Assembly (NCBI RefSeq): GCF_016654015.1
Contig: NZ_JAEPWM010000003.1
Span: forward strand, 62,001 to 126,000
Direction: 5' to 3'
DNA from: Ramlibacter ginsenosidimutans
Lineage (GTDB): Bacteria; Pseudomonadota; Gammaproteobacteria; Burkholderiales; Burkholderiaceae_C
Length of the DNA: 64,000 nucleotides
Shown: piece after piece, positions 32,633-41,471 of the stretch
How positions within the stretch are numbered: the stretch's first letter is position 1
Layout of the letters: every line of letters starts with the position of its first letter
Made by a program: the position numbers and the translations under genes
The notes under the pieces: model-generated
Told to the model about the DNA's origin: nothing
The model's database searches: none
What the model saw: the letters and a program-made list of their open reading frames with translations, nothing else

Positions 32633-33010
32633 ATGAAGAAACTGCTTCTCGCCATCGTGCTGCCGATGGCGCTGCTCGCGGGCTGCGCGTCGCTGTCCGG
32701 CGGCTCCGAACCCGCCATGATGAAGGACGGCATGCTGGTCAACGCCAAGGGCATGACGCTCTATACCTTCGACCGCGACGTCGCCAACAGCGGCAAGTCC
32801 AACTGCAACGGCGACTGCGCCGTGAAGTGGCCGCCGCACATGGCCGGCGCGTACGGCCAGGCGCACGGCGACTACACGATCGTGGTGCGCAACGACGGCG
32901 CCAGGCAGTGGGCGTTCAAGGGCAAGCCGCTCTACACCTGGCCCGAGGACCAGGAGCCGGGCGACAAGTACGGCGACAACTACAACAAGGTGTGGCACGT
33001 CGCCCGTTGA
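32633..33010 (+). CDS. Lipoprotein with Yx(FWY)xxD motif (COG4315-type)
   Basis: The 125-aa lipoprotein has lipobox LLAGC (Cys18) and two half-repeats. The first carries LYTFDRDVANSGKSNCNGDC with the Yx(F/W/Y)xxD signature and a CNGDC pair, and the second PLYTWPEDQEPGDKYGDN. Family members are periplasmic, often found with copper or haem proteins, and their function is unsettled. A GGAGGG ribosome site precedes the ATG at 32633. It lies 4 bp before the cupredoxin-like gene, so the two are co-transcribed. Confidence 0.85.
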   Translation: MKKLLLAIVLPMALLAGCASLSGGSEPAMMKDGMLVNAKGMTLYTFDRDVANSGKSNCNGDCAVKWPPHMAGAYGQAHGDYTIVVRNDGARQWAFKGKPLYTWPEDQEPGDKYGDNYNKVWHVAR

Positions 33011-33014
33011 GGGA

Positions 33015-33668
33015 ATGCGCATGAACCGCTTCCTCGCCGCGCTGGCGCTGGCGGCCTTCGCCTGGTCGGCGCAGGCCGGCGCACTGAAGGTGACCGTGCT
33101 GGACAAGGAAGGCCGGCCGGTGCCCGACGCCGTCGTGGTGTTGGCGCCGTCGGTGCCCGGCACGCCGGCGCCGCTGCCGGACCACGTGACCATCACGCAG
33201 CAGAACATGCGCTTCGTGCCCGCCGTGTCGCTGGTGGGCGTGGGCGCGGTCGGCACCTTCGTGAACAACGACCCCTGGGAGCACCACGTGCGCGGCAGCG
33301 CCGCGGGCATCCAGAACTTCGACGCGGCCAGCAGCAGCGGCTTCGAGCTGCGCCTGGAAGGCAAGGCGAACGGCAGGCCCGCGCAATCGTCGCAGGCGAA
33401 GTTCGACCAGCCCGGCGCCGTGCTCCTCGGCTGCCACCTGCACGCGTCGATGAAGGCGCACGTGTTCGTGAGCGACACGCCGTGGGCCGCGCTCAGCGGC
33501 GAGGACGGCAGCGCGAGTTTCGTGGGGGTCCCGGAGGGGCCGCTGCGCATCCGCGTGTGGCAAGCCGACCAGCTTCTGGAGCTGCCACCGCAGCAGATGA
33601 CGCTGACCGCCGCGCCGGCGCGGGCGACGGTGCAATTGCAAGTCCTGCCGCGCAGGCGCCGGGTGTGA
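33015..33668 (+). CDS. Secreted cupredoxin-like protein (methylamine-utilisation/plastocyanin type)
   Basis: This 217-aa protein has a signal peptide (to about AQAGAL). An initial domain (LKVTVLDKEGRPVPDAVVVL) looks like a carboxypeptidase-regulatory beta sandwich. The type 1 copper set follows: His90/His91 in NNDPWEHHVRG and Cys140, His143 and Met146 in LLGCHLHASMKAHVFV, the usual C-x2-H-x2-M loop. A periplasmic electron carrier or copper-binding protein is inferred. It is co-transcribed with the COG4315 lipoprotein; a strong hairpin follows it. Confidence 0.82.
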   Translation: MRMNRFLAALALAAFAWSAQAGALKVTVLDKEGRPVPDAVVVLAPSVPGTPAPLPDHVTITQQNMRFVPAVSLVGVGAVGTFVNNDPWEHHVRGSAAGIQNFDAASSSGFELRLEGKANGRPAQSSQAKFDQPGAVLLGCHLHASMKAHVFVSDTPWAALSGEDGSASFVGVPEGPLRIRVWQADQLLELPPQQMTLTAAPARATVQLQVLPRRRRV

Positions 33669-33671
33669 GGG

Positions 33672-33698
33672 CGCGGCCTGCCCGAGGTGCAGGCCGCG
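33672..33698 (+). terminator. Strong hairpin after the cupredoxin-like gene
   Basis: CGCGGCCTGC/GCAGGCCGCG, a perfect 10-bp stem with a 7-nt loop, starts 4 bp after the stop codon. It lacks a T-tract, as many terminator-like hairpins do in high-GC genomes. Confidence 0.55.
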
Positions 33699-33797
33699 TC
33701 CCGCCTGCTCTAGCGCGACCGTGATGTTCCCCTGATCGGGAGATTGACGCCGGCGCCCGCAGTGCCATCATGGCTTCGCTCTCCCAGGAGGTGCGCC

Positions 33798-34004
33798 ATG
33801 AGACTCCGCCCACTGCGTCTCGCCGCGTTGGTGCTCGCGCTCGCCGCGCCGCTCGCGGCGCAACCCCAAGGCCTGCCGCGCCACGTGCCCGGCACCATCT
33901 GCTACACGCCGCAAGGCTGGTGCTGGGCCGTGTACCCGGGGCCCGCCGGCACGCGCTGCGCCTGCCCCGCGAACGGCCTGTGGTTCCAGGGCGTGCTGGT
34001 CTGA
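33798..34004 (+). CDS. Small secreted Cys-containing protein
   Basis: The 68-aa product has a signal peptide (MRLRPLRLAALVLALAAPLAA) and a mature part of about 45 residues with four Cys (ICYTPQGWCWAVYPGPAGTR, then CACPANGLWF), probably disulfide-bonded. A good ribosome site (AGGAGGTG) fixes the start. It is the first gene of a five-gene run that ends in an M15 peptidase. The family is unknown. Confidence 0.7.
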   Translation: MRLRPLRLAALVLALAAPLAAQPQGLPRHVPGTICYTPQGWCWAVYPGPAGTRCACPANGLWFQGVLV

Positions 34005-34012
34005 GGTGTGTC

Positions 34013-35311
34013 ATGGACGCGCGCGCGCTCACCAACCTGCTGCTCGACGCCGAGGCACTGGCCGACTACGCAGCGCGGCACGGCAGCCTGCCGCCCGACT
34101 GCCGCGTGTTCGAGCTGCTGGGCCAGGCGCAGGCCTTGCACGCCGCGGGCAAGCAGTCGCAACTGGCCGTCGACCTCTCGCACGAGATCGATGCGCTCGC
34201 CAAGGCGATCCAGCCGGTGAGCGTGTTCCGCCTGACGTGGCGGCGTCGCCTGTACACCGTGTTCAGCCGCACGGTGACGGCGGCCGCACCGTTCGTGATC
34301 GGGCTGCTCACCCTGCTGCTGACCTTCTACCTCGCGTTCCAGAGCTCGCAACTGCACCAGGCGGACATGGCGCTGCGCTCCTACTACGAGTGGGTCGGTC
34401 AGCAGCCGCGCGAGAAGCTGTTCGCGGCGTTCAAGCTGTATCGCTACGAGCGCGTGCTGAACGTGACGACGCCGCCCCTCGCGCAGCTCGATGAGTACCA
34501 GAAACTGGTGGAAGACGCGCAGCAGCTCGCCAACAAGGGCGCCGCCATCCAGGGCATGCTGCAGAGCGCCTCGGCACTGCAGTACGTGCCGCATTTCGTC
34601 GAGGAGATCGGGCCGCGGCCCGTGCGCTCCTTCTTCCTGAAGCTCAATGCCGTCGGGCCCGTCCCCGACGAACTCCCCACCGGCGCCGTGCCGCAGCTCG
34701 ACGCGAGCCGCGCAGCGCCCGGCGCGCTGCCGGGCAGTCCTGGGGCGCTACAGGGCACGCACTGCAAGGCGGAGCCGCCGCCGCCCGCTGCGCCACTGAA
34801 GGCGGTTGCGGTGCGCAGCGCGGCGAAGACCGTGGACCTCGCGGACAGCTACGAAGAAGGCTGGGCCTGCTTCCTCGAGCGCATCAAGCTCGATCCGCGC
34901 CAGCTGAGCTACTCGCAGTGGCCGGTCATCTACGACACGCAGATCAAGATCAACATGCTGGTCACCTGGCTGCTGCCCGGCCTGTACGGGCTGCTGGGTG
35001 CGTGCGTGTACGTGATGCGCCGGCTGATCCTCACGCGCCACGCGCTGCCGGGCAACGGCAGTGCGCTGAATGCGCTGTCGCTGTTGCTGCGCATCGCGCT
35101 GGGCGGGCTCGCGGGCATCATCATCGGCTGGTTCTGGGTGCCCGGCGCCGGTACGGCGGGCAGCCTGTCGCAGATCAGCTCGATTCCCTTCGGCATCGCC
35201 TTCCTCGCGGGCTTCAGCATCGAGACGCTGTTCTCGCTGCTGGACAAGCTGAACCACAACCTGCTGAACCCGGGGGACGAGCCGCCTCCGCCGGAACCGA
35301 AGAAGGCCTGA
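34013..35311 (+). CDS. Hypothetical multi-pass membrane protein
   Basis: The 432-aa protein has a cytosolic helical N-terminus, one membrane helix at about residues 88-107 (APFVIGLLTLLLTFYLAFQS), and a long periplasmic helical domain with two isolated Cys (THCKAEP; WACFLERI). Three C-terminal helices follow (LLPGLYGLLGACVYVMRRLI; ALGGLAGIIIGWFWVPGAG; FGIAFLAGFSIETLFSLL) and a Pro/Glu tail. I do not recognise the family. It is 8 bp after the small Cys protein gene. Confidence 0.7.
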   Translation: MDARALTNLLLDAEALADYAARHGSLPPDCRVFELLGQAQALHAAGKQSQLAVDLSHEIDALAKAIQPVSVFRLTWRRRLYTVFSRTVTAAAPFVIGLLTLLLTFYLAFQSSQLHQADMALRSYYEWVGQQPREKLFAAFKLYRYERVLNVTTPPLAQLDEYQKLVEDAQQLANKGAAIQGMLQSASALQYVPHFVEEIGPRPVRSFFLKLNAVGPVPDELPTGAVPQLDASRAAPGALPGSPGALQGTHCKAEPPPPAAPLKAVAVRSAAKTVDLADSYEEGWACFLERIKLDPRQLSYSQWPVIYDTQIKINMLVTWLLPGLYGLLGACVYVMRRLILTRHALPGNGSALNALSLLLRIALGGLAGIIIGWFWVPGAGTAGSLSQISSIPFGIAFLAGFSIETLFSLLDKLNHNLLNPGDEPPPPEPKKA

Positions 35312-35412
35312 GCGGCGGCTGCGCGCCGCCCGCCCTGGCGCGCAAAGGGTCCTGCATTCGGTGGATGCCGTCGCCGCCGCGGCCATCGATCATCGACGTC
35401 CTGGAGCGGGGT

Positions 35413-36315
35413 ATGGAAAGAAGAGCGAATCGCTTGCGCAGTGCCTGCGCGCTCGTCGTGCTCGCGGCCGTGCTGGCCGGCTGCACGCAGGAGCGGGCGC
35501 TGGCCGTCAAGGCGGCCGCGGAACGCTTCGCCGCCCAGGCCGCAGCGGCGATCGACGCGCTCACCGAGCTGCATGTCCGCGGCGCCTACGGTCCGCTGCA
35601 GACCGACGATGTGATGCTGGCGCAGGCGCGCGACGACGTGTACGAGGTGCAGGCCGCCGACCCCGGGCAGGTCAGGGCGGCGGTGGCGCAGGCCTTCACC
35701 TGGGTGAGCGACCGCGAGCAGTTCCGGCGCAACGCATTCGGCGGGGCCGATGCCCTGAAGCAGGCCTATGGCGAGTTCGCCCTCGCGTTCCGCCGGCTGC
35801 CGGAAGGCAGCTTCTTCGCCGCCAACGACGTTGCGTGCGCCGCAGGACTGGGCGCGCGGCTGGTCGGCACCATGGCGAGCGCTGCGCAGCAGCTCGCGCG
35901 CCATCCCGTGCCGTTGGTGGTGGAGACGGCCGCGAGCCAGGCGCAGGTCACCGCGACGGCGCAGAAGGCGGTGAGCGCGAACAACCGCCTGCTGCTGGAC
36001 GCGCCGCTGCGTGCGCATCTGGCCGTGCTGCGCGAGCAGGACCGCGCCAACGTGGAGGTGGTCGCGAAGCTCACCGACGCTGCCGAAACGGGCCTCGCCG
36101 TGCTGGACATGATCGCCAGGTACGACCAGGTCTCGGCGGCCGACCTGGCCGCCGCCGTGCGCCAGGTGCTGGTGATTCGAGAAAGCACCTTCGGCCTCTC
36201 GTCCCAGGCGCAGCTGGCCCGCCTGGACAAGGTGGTGGCGCAGATCGAGGCGCAGCCGGCGCTCGCCCAGGCGGCGGCGCTGCCGCTGAACCAGAAACCG
36301 GCCACGTGCCAGTGA
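35413..36315 (+). CDS. Hypothetical lipoprotein, helical
   Basis: The 300-aa product has lipobox VLAGC (Cys24) and is otherwise nearly all helix with high Ala/Gln content (KAAAERFAAQAAAAIDALTE; ATAQKAVSANNRLLLDAPLR) and Cys near the C-terminus. It may form a periplasmic helical bundle anchored to the outer membrane. No family is recognised. A small gene follows after 10 bp; the membrane protein gene lies 101 bp upstream. Confidence 0.7.
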   Translation: MERRANRLRSACALVVLAAVLAGCTQERALAVKAAAERFAAQAAAAIDALTELHVRGAYGPLQTDDVMLAQARDDVYEVQAADPGQVRAAVAQAFTWVSDREQFRRNAFGGADALKQAYGEFALAFRRLPEGSFFAANDVACAAGLGARLVGTMASAAQQLARHPVPLVVETAASQAQVTATAQKAVSANNRLLLDAPLRAHLAVLREQDRANVEVVAKLTDAAETGLAVLDMIARYDQVSAADLAAAVRQVLVIRESTFGLSSQAQLARLDKVVAQIEAQPALAQAAALPLNQKPATCQ

Positions 36316-36325
36316 GGAGGAAGCC

Positions 36326-36622
36326 ATGACGCCCGACGAGGAAGTCGTGCAGCAGGCGGACCTGGCCCTGATCGACGCCACGCTGGCTTACCAGGGCGCG
36401 TCCGCCACGGACCGCCTGCAGCTGGCCGGGCCCTTGCAGAGGGCGCGTGAGAGCTGGGGCACCGCGCGTTACCGCCTGCTGCTGCCGGACAGCGTGGCGA
36501 CGCAGGCGGACGTGGAGGAAGCCCGCGCGATCCGCGCGCGCTTCGAAGCCGACGCCGATACGCAGGCCAGCGTGCAGGCGCTGCTGCAGCTGGCCATGCT
36601 GCTGGCCAAGTTCGTGCATTGA
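36326..36622 (+). CDS. Hypothetical small helical protein
   Basis: The 98-aa cytosolic-looking protein (MTPDEEVVQQADLALIDATL and on) is Ala/Gln-rich and helical, similar in composition to part of the preceding lipoprotein. It lies between the lipoprotein (10 bp) and the M15 peptidase (12 bp) and is translated from the same mRNA. The function is unknown. Confidence 0.65.
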   Translation: MTPDEEVVQQADLALIDATLAYQGASATDRLQLAGPLQRARESWGTARYRLLLPDSVATQADVEEARAIRARFEADADTQASVQALLQLAMLLAKFVH

Positions 36623-36634
36623 GGGAGCGCAGCG

Positions 36635-37246
36635 ATGGATGCGACGGAGATGATCGAAGCCGTGCAGAAGGCGCTGGGAGTCGACGTGGACGGCCGTGCC
36701 GGCCCGGAGACCTGGACCGCCATCTACGCGGCCGTCGTCAACACCAGGAAGGCGGCAGCCGCGACGCCGCTCACGGCCTTTTCCAGGGTCGACGAGCGCA
36801 GCGAAAGGAACATCGCCACACTGTTGCCCGAAGTGCAGCCCATGGCGCGCATGCTGGTGCAGAAGGCCGCTGCCAACGGCATCGACATCCGGGTGATCAG
36901 CGGCCTGCGCAGCTACGAGGAGCAGGACGCGCTGTATGCACAGGGCCGCACGGCGCCGGGCAACATCGTCACCAAGGCGCGCGGTGGCTACTCGAACCAC
37001 AACTTCGGCATCGCCTTCGACGTGGGCGTGTTCTCCGGCAGCAAGTACCTGCCCGAATCCCCCAAGTACAAGGCCGTGGGCGTGCTCGGACAGGAGCTGG
37101 GCCTCGAATGGGGCGGCAGCTGGACCTCGCTGGTGGACGAGCCGCATTTCCAGTTGCGGCCCGCGTGGGCGCGGTCGATGAACGAGAGCAGCATGCTTGC
37201 CGAGCTGCGCCAGCGCCGGCAGGACAGCGAGCCCGTGTACGCCTGA
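36635..37246 (+). CDS. M15-family peptidoglycan peptidase with N-terminal peptidoglycan-binding motif
   Basis: This 203-aa protein starts with a short PG-binding-type motif (IEAVQKALGVDVDGRAGPET) and then an M15 zinc peptidase domain: Arg92 in ISGLRSYEEQ, zinc ligands His122 and Asp129 in SNHNFGIAFDVG and His171 in VDEPHFQL. The layout matches L-alanyl-D-glutamate endolysin/VanY enzymes. No signal peptide is present, so it may depend on another export or release route, as phage endolysins do. The upstream membrane proteins could provide that (inference). Confidence 0.88.
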   Translation: MDATEMIEAVQKALGVDVDGRAGPETWTAIYAAVVNTRKAAAATPLTAFSRVDERSERNIATLLPEVQPMARMLVQKAAANGIDIRVISGLRSYEEQDALYAQGRTAPGNIVTKARGGYSNHNFGIAFDVGVFSGSKYLPESPKYKAVGVLGQELGLEWGGSWTSLVDEPHFQLRPAWARSMNESSMLAELRQRRQDSEPVYA

Positions 37247-37261
37247 GGCCGCACACCACGT

Positions 37262-38524
37262 TCAGAGCAGGTCCTTCAGCAGGTAGGCCAGGTTGTCGTG
37301 CACCTTGTGCAGCACGCCGCGCCGGCGCCACTCCTCCAGCTTCACCTCGCGCGCGCGGGCGACGTACTTCTCGAAGATGCCGTCGAACTGCGCCGCCAGC
37401 TTCTCGTCGAGGATGCCCAGCGTGATCTCGTCGTTGGTGTCGAAGGAGCGGTCGTCGAAGTTGGTGGAGCCCACCCCGCACCAGCAGCCGTCCACCGTCA
37501 GCAGCTTGTGGTGCAGCAGGGTGTGCGGGTACTCGAACAGGCGCACCCCGGCCTTGAGCATCGTCTCGAAATGCCGGTGCCCGGCGTGCTGCACCATGGG
37601 CGAGTCGGAGCCGCTGGTGGAGGGCATCAGCACGCGCACGTCCACGCCGCGCTTTACCGCCGCCGCCATCGCCTTGATGGCTTCGGCCTTGGGGATGAAG
37701 TAGGGGTTCTGGATCCAGATCTTCTTGCGGGCGACGCACAGCACGGTGTGGTGCAGGATCTTCACCGCCGGCGCCGAGTTCTCCGGCTTCGCGTAGGCCG
37801 CGTGGATCGGCGTGTCGCCCACCTTGTGCAGCACGGGGAAGAAGTCGTCGCCGATGAAGAGCTCGCCGCTCTCGCCCGCCCAGTTCTCGCTGAACGCGCC
37901 CTGCACTGTGTGCACGATGGGGCCGTGCAGCCAGACACTCACGTCGGCGTTGTGCTTGTGGTCCTCCGCGTTGCCCAGCCAGTCGTCCGTGATGCAATGG
38001 CCGCCGACGAAGGCCTCCTTGCCGTCGACGATGCAGAGCTTGCGGTGGTCGCGGTCGTTGAGCACGCCGATCGTGTAGAACGAGCGCTTGTGGAAGAACT
38101 TGAGCTTGCAGCCCGCCTCGCGCAGCCGTTCCACCTTGTCGTTCTCGATCGTCTTGGAGCCCTGCGCATCGAGCAGGATGCGCACCGCGACGCCGGCGCG
38201 CGCGCGGTCCATGAAGGCATCGGCCACGCGGTCGGCGAGCCGGCCCGGCTTCCAGAGGAAGGTCTCGAAGTGCACCGACTTCTCGGCCGCCAGGATGCGC
38301 TCGACCAGCTTGTCGAAGAAGGCGCCGTTCTCCAGCACCTCGACGCGATTGCCTTCCACCGAGGTGCCCAGGCTCAGGCCCGACAGCGAGGGCATGAGCT
38401 TGTCGATGCCGCACTCCGTGTCCACCTGCAGCTGGGGGCTGCGGTGCCAGCGGATCGAATAGATCACGAGCAGCAGCACCGCGATCAGCGCGAACGACAG
38501 CCACAGCCAGAACCGCGAATCCAT
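37262..38524 (-). CDS. Cardiolipin synthase-type phospholipase D enzyme
   Basis: The 420-aa enzyme has one N-terminal membrane anchor (WLWLSFALIAVLLLVIYSIR) and two PLD domains. The HKD motifs are DHRKLCIVDGKEAFVGG and LLHHKLLTVDGCWCGVGS, each followed by an Asn/Ser and acidic residues as in family members. Cardiolipin synthases of this type condense phosphatidylglycerol with a second phospholipid at the inner membrane. The ATG at 38524 has AAGGGAGA upstream. It is convergent with the M15 peptidase gene. The 206-bp gap 38525-38730 on the other side contains nothing I can name. Confidence 0.88.
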   Translation of the reverse strand: MDSRFWLWLSFALIAVLLLVIYSIRWHRSPQLQVDTECGIDKLMPSLSGLSLGTSVEGNRVEVLENGAFFDKLVERILAAEKSVHFETFLWKPGRLADRVADAFMDRARAGVAVRILLDAQGSKTIENDKVERLREAGCKLKFFHKRSFYTIGVLNDRDHRKLCIVDGKEAFVGGHCITDDWLGNAEDHKHNADVSVWLHGPIVHTVQGAFSENWAGESGELFIGDDFFPVLHKVGDTPIHAAYAKPENSAPAVKILHHTVLCVARKKIWIQNPYFIPKAEAIKAMAAAVKRGVDVRVLMPSTSGSDSPMVQHAGHRHFETMLKAGVRLFEYPHTLLHHKLLTVDGCWCGVGSTNFDDRSFDTNDEITLGILDEKLAAQFDGIFEKYVARAREVKLEEWRRRGVLHKVHDNLAYLLKDLL

Positions 38525-38730
38525 GGATCTCCCTTGCAAAGGCAATCCTTCGATGGTGGGTCAGCAAAGGGACCGCTGAGGTACGAAGAAATCCTGCACC
38601 CGCGCAGGAGGCGACCGGCACGATGCGACGGCGCCCACGCCACGGCAGGGCTGTGCGGCGCGCAACGATCCGCAGCGCCTAGGGATCACGCCATGCGCCA
38701 ACGCGCGCGCCGCGCGTAGACTGCGCGGCC

Positions 38731-39792
38731 ATGACAACCAACGCGCCCCGCTACGACGCCTCCAGCCTGCACGGCTATGCCCACGACCTGCTCGTCGCCG
38801 CCGGCATGCCCGATGACAAGGCCCAGGGCGTCGCCGACATCCTCATCGACGGCGACCTGCTCGGCCACACCACGCACGGGCTGCAGCTGCTGCCGTCGTA
38901 CCTGCGCGAGGTCGAGTCCGGCTCGATGCGCGTGGACGGTCAGCCGCACGTGCTGCACGAGTCCCCCGCCACGGTCACGTGGGACGGCCGCCGCCTGCCG
39001 GGTCCCTGGCTGGTGCTGGAGGCGATGAAGAAGGCGGCCTCGATGGCGAAGCGCTGCGGCACCGGCACCGTCGTCATCCGGCATTGCCACCACATCGCCT
39101 GCCTCGCGGCGTTCCACAAGCGCGTGACCGAGCAGGGGCTGATGATGATCCTCGCCTCCTCGGATGCGAACTCCGCAAGCGTCGCACCCTACGGCGGCCT
39201 CGACCCGGTCTTCACGCCGAACCCGATCTCCGTCGGCATCCCGAAGACGGGCGATCCGATCGTGACGGACATCTCCACCTCCGCCACCACCAACGGACTC
39301 ACGAACCGCCTGCACCAGCAAGGGGGCAAGCTGCCGGCCCCGTGGCTGATCGATGGCCACGGCCAGCCCAGCGACGATCCCGCGGTGCTGTTCAACGAGC
39401 CGAAGGGGACGATCCTGCCGCTGGGCGGACTCGACTCTGGCCACAAGGGCTACGGGCTGTCGCTGACCGTCGAGGCGCTCACGGGCGGACTTGCCGGTTT
39501 CGGCCGCGCCGATCCGAAGCAGGGCTGGGGCGCGACGGTGTTCCTGCAGATCCTCGATCCCGCCGCCTTTGCGGGCACGCAGGCCTTCGTGCGCCAGATG
39601 GACAATATCGCCGAGCGCTGCCACGCGTCGCGCCCCGCGCGTCCCGGCCAGCCCGTGCGCCTGCCCGGCGAGAAGGGCTATGCGCTCGCGCGCGAGCAGG
39701 AGGAGCGCGGCGTGGTGCTGCACGCCGGCATCATGGAAGCGCTCGCGCCTTGGGCGGAGAAGCTGAAGGTCGCGGCGCCGGCGCCGCTCTGA
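38731..39792 (+). CDS. Ldh-family malate/L-lactate/ureidoglycolate-type dehydrogenase
   Basis: This 353-aa NAD(P)-dependent 2-hydroxyacid oxidoreductase of the LDH2/MDH2 fold has HTTHGLQLLPSYL, the catalytic-region segment IRHCHHIACLAAFHKRVTEQ, and the family's GLDPVFTPNPISVGIP and HKGYGLSLTVEALTGGLAG. Normally the first catalytic His is in an SxHFG-type context; here it is CHHIA, which may change substrate range. It is convergent with the TctA gene. It could oxidise a hydroxy-acid imported by that transporter (inference). Confidence 0.88.
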   Translation: MTTNAPRYDASSLHGYAHDLLVAAGMPDDKAQGVADILIDGDLLGHTTHGLQLLPSYLREVESGSMRVDGQPHVLHESPATVTWDGRRLPGPWLVLEAMKKAASMAKRCGTGTVVIRHCHHIACLAAFHKRVTEQGLMMILASSDANSASVAPYGGLDPVFTPNPISVGIPKTGDPIVTDISTSATTNGLTNRLHQQGGKLPAPWLIDGHGQPSDDPAVLFNEPKGTILPLGGLDSGHKGYGLSLTVEALTGGLAGFGRADPKQGWGATVFLQILDPAAFAGTQAFVRQMDNIAERCHASRPARPGQPVRLPGEKGYALAREQEERGVVLHAGIMEALAPWAEKLKVAAPAPL

Positions 39793-39829
39793 CGCGCGCT
39801 CCGCCTGCGCTGCGGCTGGGGAGAAAAAC

Positions 39830-39954
39830 CCAACAACCGGACGCAGAGGACGCAGAGATCTCGCAGAGGACGCAAAGGAAACCAATTCAATTTTGATTGG
39901 ATGTTCTTTTGCGTCTTCTGCGCATCCTTTGCGTCCTCTGCGTCCGGTTGTTGG
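39830..39954. repeat. Dispersed inverted-repeat element, copy C
   Basis: The outer ends are CCAACAACCGG/CCGGTTGTTGG, and the inner arms carry the same ACGCAGAGG-like units as copy A. The loop contains CCAAT/ATTGG. It fills the gap between the converging dehydrogenase and tctA genes, ending 12 bp before the tctA stop codon, and could act as a bidirectional terminator. It is the longest copy (125 bp). Confidence 0.9.
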
Positions 39955-39965
39955 TTTGAAGGTTC

Positions 39966-41471
39966 CTACGCCGGTACAACCGGCCGCCGCCCACGCAGCA
40001 GCTTCATCACGGGCGGAGCGAACCAGACCAGGAAGGTCAGCAGCGCCAGCCCCAGTGCGATCGGCCGCACGAAGAACGCGCCGAGGTCGCCGTTGGACTT
40101 GATCATCGAGGTGATGAAGTTCTCCTCCAGCATGCCGCCCAGCACCACGCCCAGGATGGCCGGCGCGATCGGGAAGCGGTTGGCCTCCAGCACGTACGCG
40201 ACGATGCCCGCCACCAGCATCACCGTGACCTCGAACAGCGAGTTGTTGATCGCGAAGGTGCCGACGATGCAGAACAGCAGGATGAGCGGCATCAGGATGT
40301 TGCGCGGTACCTGCAGGATGCGCTTGGCCACCTTGATGCACAGGATGCCCAGCGGCACCATGATGATGTTCGCCACGATGAACAGCAGGAACACGGCATA
40401 GATGTTCTGCGGGTTCGTGGTGAACAGCGTCGGTCCCGGGTTCATGTTCTTCATGTAGAGCACGCCGATCACGATCGCCGTGATCGAGTCGCCCGGGATG
40501 CCGAACACCAGCGCCGGGATCCACGCGCCCGCGAGCGCGCTGTTGTTGGCGGAGCCGGACTCCACGATGCCCTCGACGTGGCCGGTGCCGAACTTCTGCG
40601 GCTCCTTGGAGAACTTCTTGCTCATGGCGTACGACATCCACGCCGCGATGTCCGCGCCGGCACCTGGCAGGGCACCCACCAGCGTCCCGAGCGCGCTGCC
40701 GCGCAGGATCTGCACCGGGTATTTCTTGGCCAGCGCCCACTGGCCCTTCAGGACGTTGCCGACCTGCTCCACGGCGAGGACCGCGGGCGGACTGGTGTCC
40801 ACCACGAAGCGGATCACCTCCGAGATCGCGAACATGCCGATCATCATGGCGATCATGCCGATGCCGCCGGTCATCTCCGCGCTGCCGAAGGTGAAGCGCG
40901 GGTAGCCCGCCGGGTTGCCGAGGCCGACGCAGGCCACCAGCAGTCCGAGCAGCAGCGTGATCACGCCCTTCAACGGCTGGTCGCTCGTGATGAACACGGC
41001 GCAGGTCAGGCCCAGCAGCACGAGCCAGAAGTACTCGAAGGAGCTGAAGCGCAGCGCCACCTCGGCGAGCACGGGTGCGGCGACGATCAGCACCACCGTG
41101 CCGAACAGGCCGCCGACCGCGGAGAACACCAGCCCGGCGCCCAGTGCCACTTCCGCCTGGCCCTTCTTCGTCATCGCGAAGGCCTCGTCGGTGTACGCGG
41201 CGGAAGCGGGCGTGCCCGGGATGCGCAGCAGGCAACCGGGCACGTCACCGGAGAAGATCGCCATCGCCGTCGCCGTGACGATGGTCGCGATCGCCGGGAT
41301 CGGCGCCATGAAGAAGGTCACCGGCACCAGCAGCGCCGTCGCCATCGTCGCCGTGAGCCCGGGCACCGCGCCCACGAACAGCCCGAACAGCGACGCGAGC
41401 AGCATCGCCACGATGGTGCCCGGCGCGAACACCATCTGGAACGCCTGGAGGATCGCCGAGCCGGTCACCAT
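39966..41471 (-). CDS. tctA: Tripartite tricarboxylate transporter, large permease subunit TctA
   Basis: This 501-aa membrane protein of about 12 helices is the transport channel. It has the family signatures GAVPGLTATMATALL near the N-terminus, LRIPGTPASAAYTDE, GTLVGALPGAGADIAAWMSYA and WIPALVFGIPGDSITAIVIG. It starts at ATG 41471, overlapping the end of tctB by 7 bp. The bug-tctB-tctA order is the classical operon for citrate or other carboxylate uptake; the ligand is not readable. Confidence 0.95.
   Translation of the reverse strand: MVTGSAILQAFQMVFAPGTIVAMLLASLFGLFVGAVPGLTATMATALLVPVTFFMAPIPAIATIVTATAMAIFSGDVPGCLLRIPGTPASAAYTDEAFAMTKKGQAEVALGAGLVFSAVGGLFGTVVLIVAAPVLAEVALRFSSFEYFWLVLLGLTCAVFITSDQPLKGVITLLLGLLVACVGLGNPAGYPRFTFGSAEMTGGIGMIAMMIGMFAISEVIRFVVDTSPPAVLAVEQVGNVLKGQWALAKKYPVQILRGSALGTLVGALPGAGADIAAWMSYAMSKKFSKEPQKFGTGHVEGIVESGSANNSALAGAWIPALVFGIPGDSITAIVIGVLYMKNMNPGPTLFTTNPQNIYAVFLLFIVANIIMVPLGILCIKVAKRILQVPRNILMPLILLFCIVGTFAINNSLFEVTVMLVAGIVAYVLEANRFPIAPAILGVVLGGMLEENFITSMIKSNGDLGAFFVRPIALGLALLTFLVWFAPPVMKLLRGRRPVVPA

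Noticed and set aside
36635..37246. The M15 peptidase as evidence for a prophage
   Set aside because: No integrase, capsid, portal, terminase or tail genes are near, and base composition is like the rest; only a lysis-like cassette can be argued.
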